A stretch of 64,000 bases of DNA from Zeugodacus cucurbitae (GCF_028554725.1 NC_071668.1:1612001-1676000), one strand, 5' to 3'. Counted from the first letter of the stretch, positions 24,001 to 38,870 are shown. The notes: generated by a model from the sequence alone, not told the origin. Translations and numbers: made by a program.

Positions 24001-24600
24001 TTGTTTTTTGAAAAGTGCTTACAAATGCTTACTCTTAACTGCATGCTGTTGGTGTATCAAGCGGCATGCAGCATGTGGCATGTGGCATGTTACTATTAAA
24101 TTTTATTTCTTTGTTTGTTGCCTACGCACTTCTTGCTGCATAGGATAGCGGGGAAGCGTATGTGAAAATCCGCTGCAAACACATGTGGACGTGTGTTTCA
24201 AATTGCCAATATTCTATGCGTGTGCACCGTTATGTCCTTTCGCCTTACCACAAAACAAGCATATTTCAGTTTTATTGCCATCAATTGACGGTGTGGCGCA
24301 TAAGCTGGAGGTTGTGAGGTCGACATTAGTACCAGATGTCGCGCTTGTTTTCGTGCAGCAAAATTACTTTGTTTTTTCCAATGACAATGCAAGAGATAAC
24401 TGAATGTATCAGCAATTTTGAAAGTACCACGCATTGAAGCCCAGACAGTTGGAGAAAAATAGTTTAAAAAAAATTTCGGTTTTTTGGTCAGTTAGCCCAG
24501 AAACCCGACAAGAAACCATATTCTTATTTATTTGTCTTATTTAAAATATGATTATTACAGAACTTATCATGTACCATACATAGCCTCAATAGCGTATTTT
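21046..24600. other. non-coding upstream region, no gene supported
   Basis: Mostly AT-rich, with an (AC)n run at 22457-22470. The 206-codon open frame at 22513-23133 is overlapped by long open frames in two other frames and one on the other strand. Its product is a mix of cysteine, phenylalanine and hydrophobic runs with no domain, so I treat it as chance. A GC-rich inverted repeat lies at 23134-23172. Confidence 0.5.
23134..23172. repeat. short GC-rich inverted repeat
   Basis: TGGCGGCTAT (23134-23143) and ATAGCCGCCA (23163-23172) are perfect inverted copies separated by 19 bases. They sit in a segment that also repeats GGCGGTAATA-like words. Confidence 0.8.
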
Positions 24601-26800
24601 TGCGTTTTAAAGCCAATATTCAAGTTCACAATGTCACCACGATCGAATCGATATCGATCTTAGCGAAATCAATTATTCAACCTCAACTATAAGCTTTACA
24701 CAGAGTTACTATACTAATCTATATATATTTATATATACTATACTAGAAGCTAGTCCCCTTTGAATTCGTGCTCTTTCTTATCTGCATTGTTTGCGATCAG
24801 TTGCTGATCGTGCCACAGCTATTCGAGCACTTCGTTACCGTCGTTGGTAGGTTGCAACACTCACTTGCTTAATTTGATTCCATTACCGCGCCCACAATTC
24901 TACACGACTCAGCTACACACACACACATATATATATATATGTAAGTATGTGAGCTAGTAGCATTCGCTATAGAACACAAACAAACGCTTCCGCGCACAAC
25001 GAATTGCAAGCGAGATTAGCGATTGTCGATTGCTGATCGTTGCTCATTTGTTGCTGCCCTCGCTCTGCGTTTGCGGCGTTGGCGGCGGGCGGAGTTGTTT
25101 TGATCATTTGCGAAAAGCAGCCCCAAATCTGCTTGCAACAACAACAACAACAAGAGCAAACACATGTCGGATCATTGTAAAAATCTTTTAATGCGAAAAT
25201 TAATCGAATCGAGATCGCAGTGCGATCAGCAGCTGAACACTATTCCACCGGCCACGCCGCCACATTCTCAGCGCGCACACTTGTGCGCTTGTGTGCTTGC
25301 AACATTTGCGGCACATTTGTTATTTTTCGAAATTTGTAAACGCCTTCGCTGCAGATCGACAGAACGACACACCACCGGCGCGGCCGATCGGGTATTATGT
25401 GTGCGAATTATGGCAACCTCCTGCTCGGCATTTCGACTTGGCAGAACGCAAACTAGAAAGCGTTGAAATTACTTTGTCGGCATTCGCTTTGACTTGTTTT
25501 CCATTGCTGTGGTTGTTGTTGCTTTGTTGCTTTGATTTGCGGCGGTGCGCTGTCGATCGTCGCCGCTTGATCTACAGATCAGTTACGCTGATAATGCCGT
25601 TGATGGCGCGATGTCGATGGTGTCAGTTAAAGTCGCTGATGCGAGTTGTTCCCTCGACACGCCTCCACAGTTTGCTCGCTTCATTTCGCTCATTCCCTTT
25701 GCCAATTTACATACAAACTTATGAGTTCAGAGTTGTATGCGTGTATGTGTGATCTACATGTGAAAATCGCTTTTTAAAGGCAGGTGTGTTCGGATTGGTA
25801 TTTGTAGCAGCATCGGCGTTTCGATCGAGTTAAACGATGATTCGTGAGTACTCTGATCATCATTATTCTTACTCCAACTCGTTGTCGAGGCGACGCTCGG
25901 TCTGAAGCATCTCAAGATCATTTGGTTTCAACAAGAGATTCTGCAATAACGTTCCACTACCCTGTGTTCCTGACTACATTTTGTCTAGCAGATTGTGGTA
26001 CCTGGAATTCCTTTCTTTCTATTCTTTCCCATCGCTTAAAATTTTTCCGGAATAACGATCTTGTCGCAGATACCAATGATACGATCACCTGAAAGTCATT
26101 GCGGGTACGTGTTGCCAGCGTACAGATAAATATAAATCCTACTTGTGCTGAATTAAGTAGGTGATATTTCAATTATCTACAGACATTCTTCGCAATCCCC
26201 GAAATATGAAGTCAAGTGTTGTTTAGTAGAGAGTGTGCGAACAACGCCCATACTGCTGCTGTCAGGGCAAGCGCATATCGACAGCCATGGGAAATCGATT
26301 TCAATACTCTCGCCAGCATTCCAACAAACCCACATTTATAACGAAAATTAAACATTTCATTTAAAGTGCGCGCGCTTGGGCTGCGATTAGCCGTGGCGAA
26401 TGAGCGAGCAAAATCGGTGGTACAACAATCCTGCTGTGCAATCAAAATTTTATGGCTTTTATTAATAAAAACGAAATCGAACGATTGCCAAACAAAGAGA
26501 TTTTCCACACTCGCTCCACTCCACTTCATTGTGTGTCGACGATTTTCCAATGAACCAATTTTTTTGGATAAAGATAGAGGTGTATAGGTGTATCCTGCAT
26601 TGCTTGGTCTGATCGTGTCGGTGATAAGATCATGCGCATTACCGTCTCAGCTCATTTCTTTTTCACCCTCTTCGTGTACAGTGTGGTTCCAAGCTGTCTA
26701 TTGTTGTGCGCCGAGTAGTTGTGACATGATTCGGGGGAAAACAAAGCGGCTCAATCATTCCTTATTTATGCTTCGTGTGGTGATCTCCATTGATTGTCAA
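24601..26800. other. GATC-rich non-coding segment, candidate regulatory DNA
   Basis: No gene is seen. By eye GATC occurs about 22 times here, against roughly 8 expected from base composition. Several sites are paired or palindromic: ATCGATATCGAT near 24649, and GATCGCAGTGCGATC at about 25212-25226. A compound (AC)n(AT)n run is at 24915-24941. The 153-codon frame at 25291-25752 has no recognisable domain. Confidence 0.4.
24915..24941. repeat. (AC)n(AT)n compound microsatellite
   Basis: Six AC units followed directly by seven AT units. Confidence 0.95.
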
Positions 26801-29800
26801 TAAGCCGCCAAATCACAGCCACACTGTCTCACAGCACCACACACACACTCTCTCTCTCTGTCTTTCACTACTTCAATCTTTTTAACGCTTTGCTGTGGCA
26901 TTACAAGGATTGCCTGACAAAATGCATTAATCACACGACACATTACGAAGGACTGCGGCCGGGGTTGCGTTCAGCACCTTGCGCGTTGATCGCCGCACAA
27001 TGGCACAGTTATAATCCCATCCAACTTTCCAACCTCCAGAGAAAGGTGTGATTTTCCATGTGAGGACTCTTTTGGTGGCAGCGTGAGGGTGCGTGTGTGT
27101 TTGTGTGTGCGGTTCCAACCTGTGTTTGACAATTGTCAACCTGTTTCTTCTGGTTGGTTTTAGTCAGAAAAATGATTTTCTATTTACGCGTTTACTTCGA
27201 TTTGTGTGATTAGGTTCATTGAATTGGCGTTGTTTGGTGCGAACAATGGTGGCTCACCCGCGCGTTTTGTTGATAGGCGCGCGAACAATGGACTCCTTTG
27301 TTGACTTTTATCGAAAATTATGGGTATTTCTTGTGTTGTTGCATTGTAATTACCAATGCGTATGTGTAACTGACTTGAATATTTGTTCGATTGGAAAACT
27401 GTGTTTGTGCGCACCTATTTTCATAAGGCCAGCCTATAGACTCTGGTGTTCTTTTATGATTTTATTGCTTTTTATTCAGTTATTGTATGCATTTTATGCG
27501 CTTGTAATTTATTAATATTTAATAAACATTGCGTTGTCACTGTATTAATGAAGATGTTTATCCGAAGTTGTTTTGTATGGATTTCTTAGTGGGTGTCGGA
27601 GTAGCGGTACGCTAAGCTAGATAATGGTGGCTTCAGTGGTGTGTGTGGTCCGATAGATAAACTATTATTATGCAAAAAAGAAAATATATATTAATTGGTT
27701 GTAAGTTTTAGGAAATGATTTTGTCTTATAGAGACGACTAATGCATGTAAAATCCTACATTTATTCAGAAACCTTTAAGTAACATCCAACTTAAGTAAGT
27801 TGTAAGCGCCAACATTTTTGTCATCACAAATTATTTATTTGACTAAAGTCTTTATATAACCTAATCCACAATTAAGCACAATTAAATGCAATAATTATTT
27901 ATTTATTTAATTTTTTCCCCGACTGCTTTGACATCAGCCAAAGCGACCACATCAAAAAGGCATGAATAATAAAGACGGTGATAGCTTCACTGCGCCTACA
28001 CACATCCGATCGCATATACACGAACATAAACTCGGCATAAAAGACGAACTGTAGAAATCTAAACACACTCGCTGCCAAACCACATGAAAGCGGCCTTTAT
28101 CATCACACGCCGTTGCATGCAACCAAATCGTCAAACGACAGCGGCGGCCACATAAACTGCCACCAACCGCCGTGGCAGCTCTAAATGCGGCGGCGGTCGG
28201 CGGCCGGCGACATCAAATGCAAATGTGCCGAGGTGGTAAACGCCAGATTTAAGCGCTATTTTTTATGATGCCAATGATGACGAAGCTGATGATTATGTCA
28301 AAGCGTTGAAGAAAGGTGACGCAGAGTAGGCAGGCTGTCGAAGAAATCTAGTGATGAAATCTAGTATGCTGAGAAAATATTTTATATAGAGTTATTACTG
28401 AATTATGTTATTTTACTTAATTGTATGTGAAAAAGTGGGTAATTAGTAGACTTTTTTTTTTTGTGGATTTTCGAATATTAAAGACTAAACGGTAAATATA
28501 ATTATGCATTCTTTAACAGTGTTACAATGTAGCGGTGGAAAGAGCGGATCAAAAGGCCTGAGAAAGTATGAGAAGTGGGCTGTAAATAGTATATAAAGCA
28601 TTTGTCTTAATTTCTTTGCAGCAAAATTGCCTTGGATTCAAATTTTTGTTTACGGCGATAGCAACTTCTCCAGGGTTCCACTTCCAACCTAAGCTAATAC
28701 TGTCCTTCCGATAAGAGTAGAAGCTTACTGTCAACAAAACTGTCAAAAAATAGACGATAATGTTTGGCGACATTCTGACAGCATATGGAATTAAAATATT
28801 GATGGGCAAGCATAACTTGATGATGAAAATTTCAGTTACTTTAATTCTTTAAGATAAGAATAGAATGATAATAGAAGAACAATGGAGCATATTAGTTCAT
28901 TAAAATTCCGTTAGTATATTTTAAAATGTTGCGCACACAATTTGAAATGATAATAGTAAAGTGTTTGTTCCAAAAAATACATTCAAAAGTAACACAGCTG
29001 CAGAACGCCTAAAAGCATGCCACTTGCATGTACTTTCATCCTTCGAAATGTAATTTACGCGCTGTCGGTGATACATTTTTTACGCATTTCATGTCAGTGC
29101 TCATTGCTAGAGAGTCTATGAAGCATTACTTGGTAGCAGTTTACGAAATAGAGCACAAAAAGCAAAAAAATTGAGATTCTAAATTGCTTTTTTTGCGCTT
29201 TACAGCCCACGGGAACATCAATAGTGGCAGCAGAGCAATTAATCGAGTGTGTAAACTGTCTTTTAGAAAAAGTACGAATTATTTTCCAATAGAGACTGCG
29301 AAAATTACAACGCTGGGGAAGTCTATATTGGACTGAAAGATGGTACCACAGTGGTAGTGCTATTAGGACCACGATCTATGACGTCAGTATCAGAGTTCCT
29401 ATTTCGTTTCTTGATTTTATTTTACTTATATGCACTCATGTACATATGTATGTATTTCTACATACTCTCCTAAGGCATCATAATGCGATTGGCTACAAAT
29501 GTTGGTGTAAATGTTGGCGACACTGAGACTCTACGCCACAGCTGCTAAAAGCAAATGAGTGTCATAAAGGCCGTTTCTACCGCAAATAACTGCAGAATAT
29601 TAAGTCCATTTGGGTAAATTGAAGATATTTGCGAAAAAATGAATACATATGAAGGTACTTGCAACATATGCAACATCTGCGACAAATCGGTTGTATGAAT
29701 GTGAATTTACATTTTTAATCAAGCGAATCAGGCGAACTTGATTTGAAGTAATCACGATAACTACCGGCTTTAGGACACACCTTTACACACACACACACAA

Positions 29801-32749
29801 TACATATATGTGTAACTATAGTAGTTGCATCAGTAGTTTACCGTTTAGTGTATTTGCGTACAAACGATCTGTTATGCCACATCAATCACAGCCGCCTGCC
29901 ACTAAATGTCCAATGCGCTCATGAAGCGCACGCACCTTCGGAGCGCCAAGCACCACTGCCAGTGCCATTGCCTCGGTGGCAGCCACACTTGCAACGCAGC
30001 CAAGCACATCCAGAGGCAATTTACAGTTGCATTCAATAAGGATGCACTCAGTGATTTTTACAATCGACTTGTCGACTTTGAAGTGTTTCGCTGGCATTTA
30101 CCGCTAATCTTCTGCAGCAGCAGCAGCGCCATGTGACAGCTAATGACCGCGAATGCGTGGGCGGGTGTGTCGCTGGTGAATTACATGTGAGTTTAGGTGC
30201 TCCAGCGCTCCTGTCTGATATTGGCTGACGCCGCTGTGGTGATTAGCGCGATTGCCACGGAATTGTCAAAGTGACAGTTCACCGTTTGGCAGTTCGCCAT
30301 ATTGCGGACTATTTCACGGATGGGCGTAGCTGTCAGTTAAAGTCTTCGGTGAGTTGCTACGGTTATAAATCGTTTGCAGCTTCAATTGCGAGGAGTAAGG
30401 TTGTGATTTGTGCCTTTGAATGACGTTTAAGTTATTCGTTATGTAAATACAAAAATATATTGAAAGGATTATAAATATATATGTAATAAGAGTTCATATG
30501 TGTATTTTAGAAGATTCTGCTTCCATTTGTGGTTTGGGATCTACAAGTTTAAAGAAACCACCAAAAGTTAATGGATTTCATGACAGTAATACCCAGATGT
30601 TTGGCATTTGCCGCTCCAGAGGCGACCAATATTGGTTATCGAGCCAGAGTTCAGAAGGAGGCCTTGTACAACATTATATTTATCGCATAAGAGCAAACAT
30701 TAGTATAATCTAATATCTTTAAGTAAAATTGAGCTCAAAAATTATATCCGCGGGGTGAAGAAGACGCCAGTGGTGATGACGTCGCGTCGAACACACCGAA
30801 TATGCAAATGTAATCCGGAATATTTTAAATACAACTTGAAGATATATTTTTATAAAACCAAGAACTGCTTTGCAAGCCATTTTCTATTTACATTTGCTTA
30901 TGTAAATTCACCAGACAACCGTACAAAAAGAAAGCTCTACGCGTTACGACATTGTCCGCCATTTTGGTAAATATCCGAGTGAGAAGAAAATGCACCGCGA
31001 TTGCAAGTGTAAATAAGTTTCTCATAAATAATGGCGTCTAAGTGCATTTCCATACCGCCGTAATACCTCTATCAACATAGAGACTCGTATGAATTGTAAG
31101 CCCTATACATAACACCCATTATGCTATGTACGCGGACACATGGGCGGCCAGTAGCGTGTTGACATGTGACACGCGATGTCTGCTGCACTCTGCCGCGACC
31201 GATCTCACCGCGTCGATATCCGCTGCTAGTGCATATGTACTAATTCGGCGGCCGCTTGCGTGTCCGACAAGCACTTTGTCGTCGCTGGCTGGCTGGCTGG
31301 TCGTCGCACTTGAGGCGAAATTATATGGCCACATCACAACATGAAAATGCGACAAAAGATGCAATCAGCAGCGTTAAAACACAATTCAATGAATTCATAA
31401 TTCAGCGGCTGGCCGGCGTTGCACAACTCACCATACTCATACTCATATACTCGTACTTATGTACAACGTTATCTATATTTAAATATATTTGAGTATTTGC
31501 CATAGGTGTTTACTCTGAGTGACGAGGGGGCGGGGATGTCGCGGCACTCAGTCGGGCATTATTTGGTGGTAATTTTCGCTGTTTGACAGTTACCTTGGAG
31601 CATGCAATCGGACGCCTAACATGAATCGGTGATGGCGATGGAACAAACAAAATATTTTTTCCATATTAATACACATATACATATACTGGTAGTAGAAGTT
31701 TTGGCTAAGTACCGTGGATGGAGGTTAATTCAATATTTAATATGAAGAAATACTTTGTTCGTAGTAGCGGTGAACCTTCGATAGATCTGTAAAATCGTTC
31801 CATAAAGATCCCCAGCTTTTAGAAGGCCGCTTAAAGCTTTGGTATCTCACCTAACTGCAAACCAGTGAAAGCTTCTCTTAAGCTAATTAGATTCTTGTAG
31901 GCAGCTTAAAGCATGTGGAGATCAGCGAAAGCTCGATACTTATTCTCCCAAATTACACAAAAAGCGTTTAAGTTCATTATTAAATCCTCAAAATACCATA
32001 CTCGTTTGCAAAATCCACAACTGGCCACCGAATTATTTATACAATTACCTCGATGACCATCTTCATGTGAAAGTACTGCTATTCTATATTTAAAGAAGAT
32101 TCACAACACACGCAACTCCTAACCAAGGAGGCAATGGCAGCTGTAGACTTGAACGCATACATTTACTTTCAAAATTTAATCAAATCAGGTAGATTTGTCA
32201 TAAAGTTATTACTTTTTTCCTTTGAAACGGTTATTGTGGCATTACAATGTGTTATTTGCAAAAAATAAGAATTTACAACTTTGAAATGTGAACAAACACA
32301 AGTACAACACATATTTCCAAATGGTTGTTAGAGGTAAAAGACAAAAAAACTAATTTCGTGATTGCTTCCTAATGCAAGCCTCGAAGAGGACAACCCACCC
32401 TCCAACAAGCATTAGGGGCATTTGCAAACAATTTTGAAAAAGACAAGAACTAATAAAAGTGGAAGATGGAAAACTTTCCATATGTGCATATGAAATTTTA
32501 AGGATACTCTCTGGCAAATTATGCGAAGCAATTTCGGAAATTGGGCGATGCGACAGCAGTTGCTCTAAGCAAAACAAAAAAAAACAAAGTTCTAGAAAAA
32601 TTTCAAAGAATAGTTTTTTAACAAGGTGGTTCGAGGGGTTATTAGTATAAGAGTTGCTTAAAAATGATTTAATACAAGAAAATTGATAATAAGAAAATTC
32701 ACGAAATCTGAAAAATTGTTGCCGTAAAAATATTTTTATATAAAAAAAA
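26801..32749. other. non-coding upstream region, no gene supported
   Basis: It holds an (AC)n(TC)n run at 26838-26859, a GC-rich patch at 28140-28215 and another at 31125-31320. Open frames are short, overlap on both strands and show no domain. A frame at 30498-30713 is not low-complexity but matches nothing I know. Confidence 0.5.
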
Positions 32750-32820
32750 ATAAAAAAAATATTAATTAAAATTAAAATCTTAATTAATTAAAATTAAAAT
32801 CTTAATTAATATTTTTTTAT
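32750..32820. repeat. AT-only tandem duplication inside a palindrome
   Basis: Two perfect copies of a 22 base unit lie at 32761-32782 and 32783-32804. They are bracketed by inverted arms of the type AAAAAAATATTAATT / AATTAATATTTTTTT. The only C in each unit is in ATCTTA. This is probably slippage in low-complexity DNA. Confidence 0.85.
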
Positions 32821-35800
32821 TTAATTATTAATATTTTTATGTTAAAAAGTAAAAAAAGTAAATATTTTCATGTTATGCAGAAAATACAAAAGCTGAAGTA
32901 CCTCTCGAAGCACCCGCTGTGGTCACTGCGCTTAATTTTGGCCACGTTCGCACAAAACTTGCAACTCATATTTGCAAAGAGCTGTCCCTTACAGATAGAG
33001 AAAAAAAAAAACAAATAAATCGAAACTTTGTTGCTACTTTTTTTTATTTATTTACGCATTGTTGTTGTTGTTGCTGCTTAGCTAGCTAATATTGCAAATC
33101 ACAGTTGTGGACATGAAAAGGATTTCTGCAAAAAGGTTTATGCGCCAAGCAGCCTTCAAACAAACAAACACACCTGACCATATCATAACTGTCTTCTGTT
33201 GTAGTGGAACGCAAGAGAAGGGGGAGTATTAGTTGCATAACAACCAATAAGGTTTGCCGCCAGCAGCATTCTGCGGTATGCTACCACCCTCGTGTCCGGC
33301 AGCCATTCCATTGGAACGTGATTTGTGAAACTTAGAAAATTACCTTTTACTTTTGCGACCGCAAAGTTTCTTCTGCTGCTGTTGCTACCTTCAGCTTCAG
33401 CTTCAGCTTTATATCTTATTTATTTCGGGTTTGTGCAACGCATTTGGTCAATTCCTCCATTTCTTTTTTATTAGTTCGCTGCTGTCACTGTGCTCCTCTG
33501 CGGCGGCTTATCTTTTAAGGATTTACATATGCACTTCAACCTTAATTTGCTTTATGCTCAATACCGTCCCCTCCCCACGACTGCTTCCGTCCGATTTAAC
33601 TAAAATGCTGACTGTTTTTTGTGCGGATTCTTCCAAGTCATATGCTGTCCACTCAGTCATATGCGTGCAGCACTCGAGTCTGGGGTCTGACGCTTGCATT
33701 ACCTTCTTCTGTGTGTTTGTTTGTTGGTATTGCGAATAGTAAATAGAAATTTACTAAAATAGCGAAATGGCAAAATGGCCAAATGACCAAAGAAAGGCCA
33801 CATTTGCAATAAATACACAGAATCACATTAAGTTGTGTGTCCGCATAGTAAAAGATAAGAACTGAAGTTTATGGTTATAATGTTTGTGAAAGTTTTATGG
33901 ATTTGAAAATCGTGCATCATTTGCAGCAGCATGGCAGCGGCATGTGTCTTACACGCTGTTCTTTTGAGGTTGGAGGGGTTTTTGCGTTATGTGACACTGA
34001 TTTTAATGAAAAAATATTTGTTGGATTTTATACAGTCAGAATATATTATAAAGCAATGTAAATAAGTCAGCATTCAGATAAAAATTATTATTTCTATAAA
34101 AATGCTTTAGAATCAAGAAGCTCATTGAGGATTTAATCAAATCGAAGATCTTTATTTTTGATGGTTTTAGAAAATGTTTATTTCTTTTTATTCTAAGAAA
34201 TATTGAGGCGGCTGGAGGTCGAAATGTGCTCCAAAATTTGTTAGTTATGAAAGACCGGTGGGCGTCAAGTAAAATCCCTAGACATGCTTAGAGCAGGCAG
34301 CTTAATCAAATCATAACTTAGTTCTAATATTTTTGAGATAAAACACTCATAGTCTATTTCGTATCACAACTCCGAGACTCATTATTTTCAGCCGCGAGTC
34401 GAGCAAAAGTTCTGCAGAGTGATACACTGCACCTCTCTTACTTACATACTTCCATCAAATTGGTGTTAATGCTTAAAGGGATTACATGAAAATAGAGAAA
34501 GCAAAGTAATCTAAATTGTTTTTTATTTGCTAACGGAATTCTCACATTGATATCGCGGCAATCACAAGAGAGTGTGCTCAAACCCTTTTTTCTTTTGTTC
34601 TTCAGTGAATTACAAATCCCATTCATTCGCCCACAATTAAAAAGATCATAAATGTAATAAATCGAAAATATATCTCGACTTGCTTGGCGTTCATTGACTT
34701 GGCTGGCGTTGTCACTTCTGTCAATCGCTAGGATTAGCTTTACGGCGAATTATGCGACATAATAATAACAATAACAAAATTGATCACTTTAAGGTAACGA
34801 TGATCAGTCTTGTGCACACGAAGCTGTCATTTATCTCGCTGTCACAACGAAATTTTCTCTCTTCCTTCTACTTTATTCTTTCACTTCAACGTTATATGGA
34901 TATACATACATATATTTGTATTCAGAGGTGTATTTTTATTAGCATTGCCTTTTTATTTACCCAATTGTTGCTGCTGCAAATGTCAAAAAGAGCTTAAGTA
35001 AAAGTTAACAAATTCACGCCAAGTCAAGCTGATAGCAGCGCGCTGGGCCTGTCGTCCATCCGTGGACTCGCAACCGCGCAGGCCACCCAAAGCGCTGTAG
35101 CACAACGAGCAACAAAGTAGTAGGGCCGCCGCGGAGGCAAAGCGGTAAATTGAGTGAGCGAGTGAGTGACGAACTAAATGGCTTGCCTCCGCGGCAGCAA
35201 CTCAGCGTTTACAACAGCTGCCGGGCCGCGAGCGATCATTCTGCGCCATTGTCATTGGCACGCTGATTAAGGAGTCGGCGCGGAGACTGGGACGCGTCTG
35301 TCGCGGTTTATAGCGTTGCGACGGCGTACGGTGGCAGCGCTGCAACCAGATCGCCCTTGGCGCATTCGTTACGCTGCCTAATGAGTTACCTTTGAAATGG
35401 TTTACTTTTTACTTTGCGTTGATTTATTTTTTATTTTGTTTTGTTTTCTGAAATTAATCTGTGCCATACTAATTGTTGACTGTGTGCGTGTGTGTGCCGC
35501 TCCTGTGGCTATGGACCAGCTATGACTTGAGCACATTTGAAAAGCTGTTGAAGGCAGGCGGATCTCATGACGTTTGGATGTTGGTGTTGTTGTAATCATT
35601 TTTTTGTTGGGGTTTTACGCGGATTTGCTGTCGCGCGGTGACAGTTGACATATGGTTAACAAACTTGAGAAATTCCAAACGAACAACGGGAGTTGATTTC
35701 AGCATTGCGAACACAAAATATTGTAAATAAGAGTTTATTTGTGAATCGGAGGAGGGATTATGAAAGGGTGACAAGTAACGTACTGATTTTACTAAATAAG

Positions 35801-38800
35801 ACCTTCTAGATATTTAAAGAGCAGTAGAATTTCTTCAAATACAGTTAGATTTTATCGAATTTTTTGTATAAGAAAATCTTCAAGAAATTCTAAGGACTCT
35901 CAGTACTTTTTATGACAAATTTCGTTCGAAAACCCTTTGCTTAAGAAAACAAGGAACTCGATTTATAGGAAATCCATTTATTCAGAATTCATTTTGCACC
36001 AGCTCATATCAACTTTACGACTTCAAGTTGTTGTTCAAGCTTCGCAGACGGTAAGTAGCACAGAGTCATGAGTTAGCAAAGGGTTTAAATGGTAAACACA
36101 CCATGCACTGCATGGCAGCCAGCTGACAGTCAGCACAACTTCTGGCACACATCAGCACAGATGATTGTTGAATTAAAAATATTAATCTTGCTCATTTAAC
36201 GAAAACATGTCCATAACCGGGCAAAGCTGAACATCAGCCAGAACGCATTCATCAACTCAGCATGGAGTACGCCTCCTTTCATGCCATTTCAATGCATTTA
36301 ATGCCAAGCGAAACAACTAATGTGCGCTTGATACGCACACACGCGCACACAAACACACATATAAAATATGTAAACGAATCGAAAAGGAATTTATGAAAAT
36401 ACAGCGAATACAATGCAAAACAGTTGGCAGCTTCTTGAGACCCCAGATCAGCGTCGAGTGCGTCCGCTGTTGGACGAAATCTTTCACTTTAATCGCATAT
36501 TAGTCAACAGCATCAACATCAGCCGCGTCAAGCAAGCAGGCAAGCAGTTAACGCGCTTCAACAACGCTGCTGTTGTACCGCTCGTCAGCCGCATTTGCCA
36601 CACTGCATAACTCAGAGACACACACACATGCGCACGCACTTACGCCATTTAATTTCCGCTTAATCACTGTCCGAAGCGCGCACACTGCTCACTGCACCGA
36701 TGTCCTTTTAATATGTCAGTCAAAAAGGCTTTAGAATTAATACGCACGCACACACACGCAGTGCTGGCACGCCTGTCAAATGGAAATTTCATTAAAAATT
36801 CCAACGCTTTTCACATTCACATTCTTTCGAACACCTCGCCACCGACAACGGTCATCCATCCTGCGCACGGTGGCCCAAAGAAAGGCATTTAATGCTCATA
36901 TGGACTAAAAGCAATGCGCAGTGGCTTTAGAATAAGGCAATCGTCCCAGGCGAATTATGAAAACAAAACGTTGGCTGCTGCACTAGCTAAGCGCTCAGAG
37001 AACACCTTTAGCTCCTCCACACTACTAAGTATTTGTTATTGTTTTTGTTTGAGTTTATTTTTTTGGTTGCGCTCGCATAGCCGCATTCCGCGCAAACGTC
37101 AATTGACAAATTGACCTCATTTGTCTGGAAGTCAAAACAACATCAAAGCGATAAGTATCGCGAGGTGCGTGTGTGCATTGTTCCCGCGTTTTGGGTGAAC
37201 AGCAGGAGCAGAAGGATGAGCGCTCATCATGACGAGGGTGTGTGTTAGCGCTGCGAGCATGCGCGGGTGCATATTTGGGCTGGAGGACTGTATGCAGTGC
37301 CACTGTTTGCAGCCAACTTGTAATTATCAAATGCGCATTGAATTACGCGCAAACACATATTTAATTACTATTTGATTAGATAATACTGTAGCGCTTAGAG
37401 GAAATAATGCCTTTTCGAAATATGTTATTCGAGTTTGTTGCTTTAGTCTTTTGTTAGCTCTTCTGATATATGAGATGAAAAGCTTAGTATTCTCTAGTTG
37501 CATTTTTAATAATTTCAGACAATATTTCCATATTTGAAAATATTTTCCATAAATTCGAAATGCTATAACGGTAAAAAATCAACTTTTTTATAGAAATCGC
37601 GTGTGTTGAAAATATGAAATGCAAATTTTGAATTTATACACTGTGTCCTTTTCAACAGCCATGACGAAATGAGTCCACGAAGACCATTTTTCTGTTCCTG
37701 TTTTTTTTTCCACAAAGTCCACCAGTACTAAGCGCATCGGACTCCATTAAAAATTGGCGACCAATTAACGGCAATTCAGACGAAATTAAAAGCGCACCTT
37801 CAATTAAAACAGGAAGCGTTAAAACTGCGCTCAATTGCACACCAAATTAAGTTGTAAAATTTTATGCCTCATCGCTCCTGGCGGTCAAACGCAAAGCATA
37901 AGCGCGCTGACCGCTGTTAGCAACGGCAGCTTTTGCATAAATTAACGCTGAGGTGGTCAAGCGAAGAGGGACACACACAGGCATGTTAAAGCGCTTGCGC
38001 GCATGTGTGTGCGCGTTAATGAAAAAGCTAACAAATTGAAGGAAAAGAAAAACAACAAAAATAATCATACAAGAAGCTAAGAAGCACAGCAATCTTATCG
38101 CTGAAATGGATTCTCCACACATTTGCGGCGAGTGCGGGTGAGTTCACATCGTTGGCGACAAATTGTTGAAATGCGACCCATATCGCGGCATTTAGTGATA
38201 GCCGCGCAACGCACAAACACACACATACGAGTCACTTGAAGGCTAACAAATGAGGCTGTTGCGGTTGTTAGATGTCTCAAATAAATACTCGCTCAAATGC
38301 CATTACACACACCCATACATACATTCATTGTGACGTTCGCTGACCAGTTTGACTGATTGGCTTTTAACATGCGTAGCTCGACGCACTCGCCCGGCGCAGC
38401 GCTAACACATTTCTTGGCCAATTAATTAAACTTTCAGGGCAGCGACTGCGACGCTTTTATATCGAAATGTGTTATTGATACGGTTGTTAGCGCTAATCTT
38501 GCGGTGGTCTCTTGCAATGCCAGCCATTGTGTTTGCTGCGTTGCCTATTGGGCGCTTCATATGAGTGTGTGTGTGCGGGACCTTCTAGGTGCTGTGAGTG
38601 CGTGTTTACATTTTTTGGGTTGGTTTTCTGTAAATAAATGTTGGTCTATTAATTAGCTGCTTAAACGTTTCTAATTCGCGTCAAAATTAACATGAGCATC
38701 GGCGGTTAACAAGCTTTGCATAGCTTTGAATGTTTAGAAATTTAGAAATTTTGTTGCTTAATTAATTAAATATTTGAGCTGACCTTTAATTTAGCCTATA

Positions 38801-38870
38801 AAAATAACTTTAAAGTATAAAAAAATGTTATATGAAGTGCGATTTATCTATTTTATAGCGTCACAGAAAT
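32821..38870. other. non-coding upstream region, no gene supported
   Basis: Mixed AT-rich DNA with a GC-richer patch at 35035-35350 and CA/GT-rich stretches near 36340-36360 and 36610-36770. No coding domain, RNA gene or clear mobile element is recognised. Confidence 0.5.

Noticed and set aside
25291..25752. 153-codon + strand open frame
   Set aside because: No recognisable domain, another frame overlaps its start, and no splice or promoter context is seen.
27044..27051. Perfect T-box half-site AGGTGTGA upstream of H15
   Set aside because: One or two such 8-mers are expected by chance in 64 kb on two strands; no paired or clustered sites were seen.
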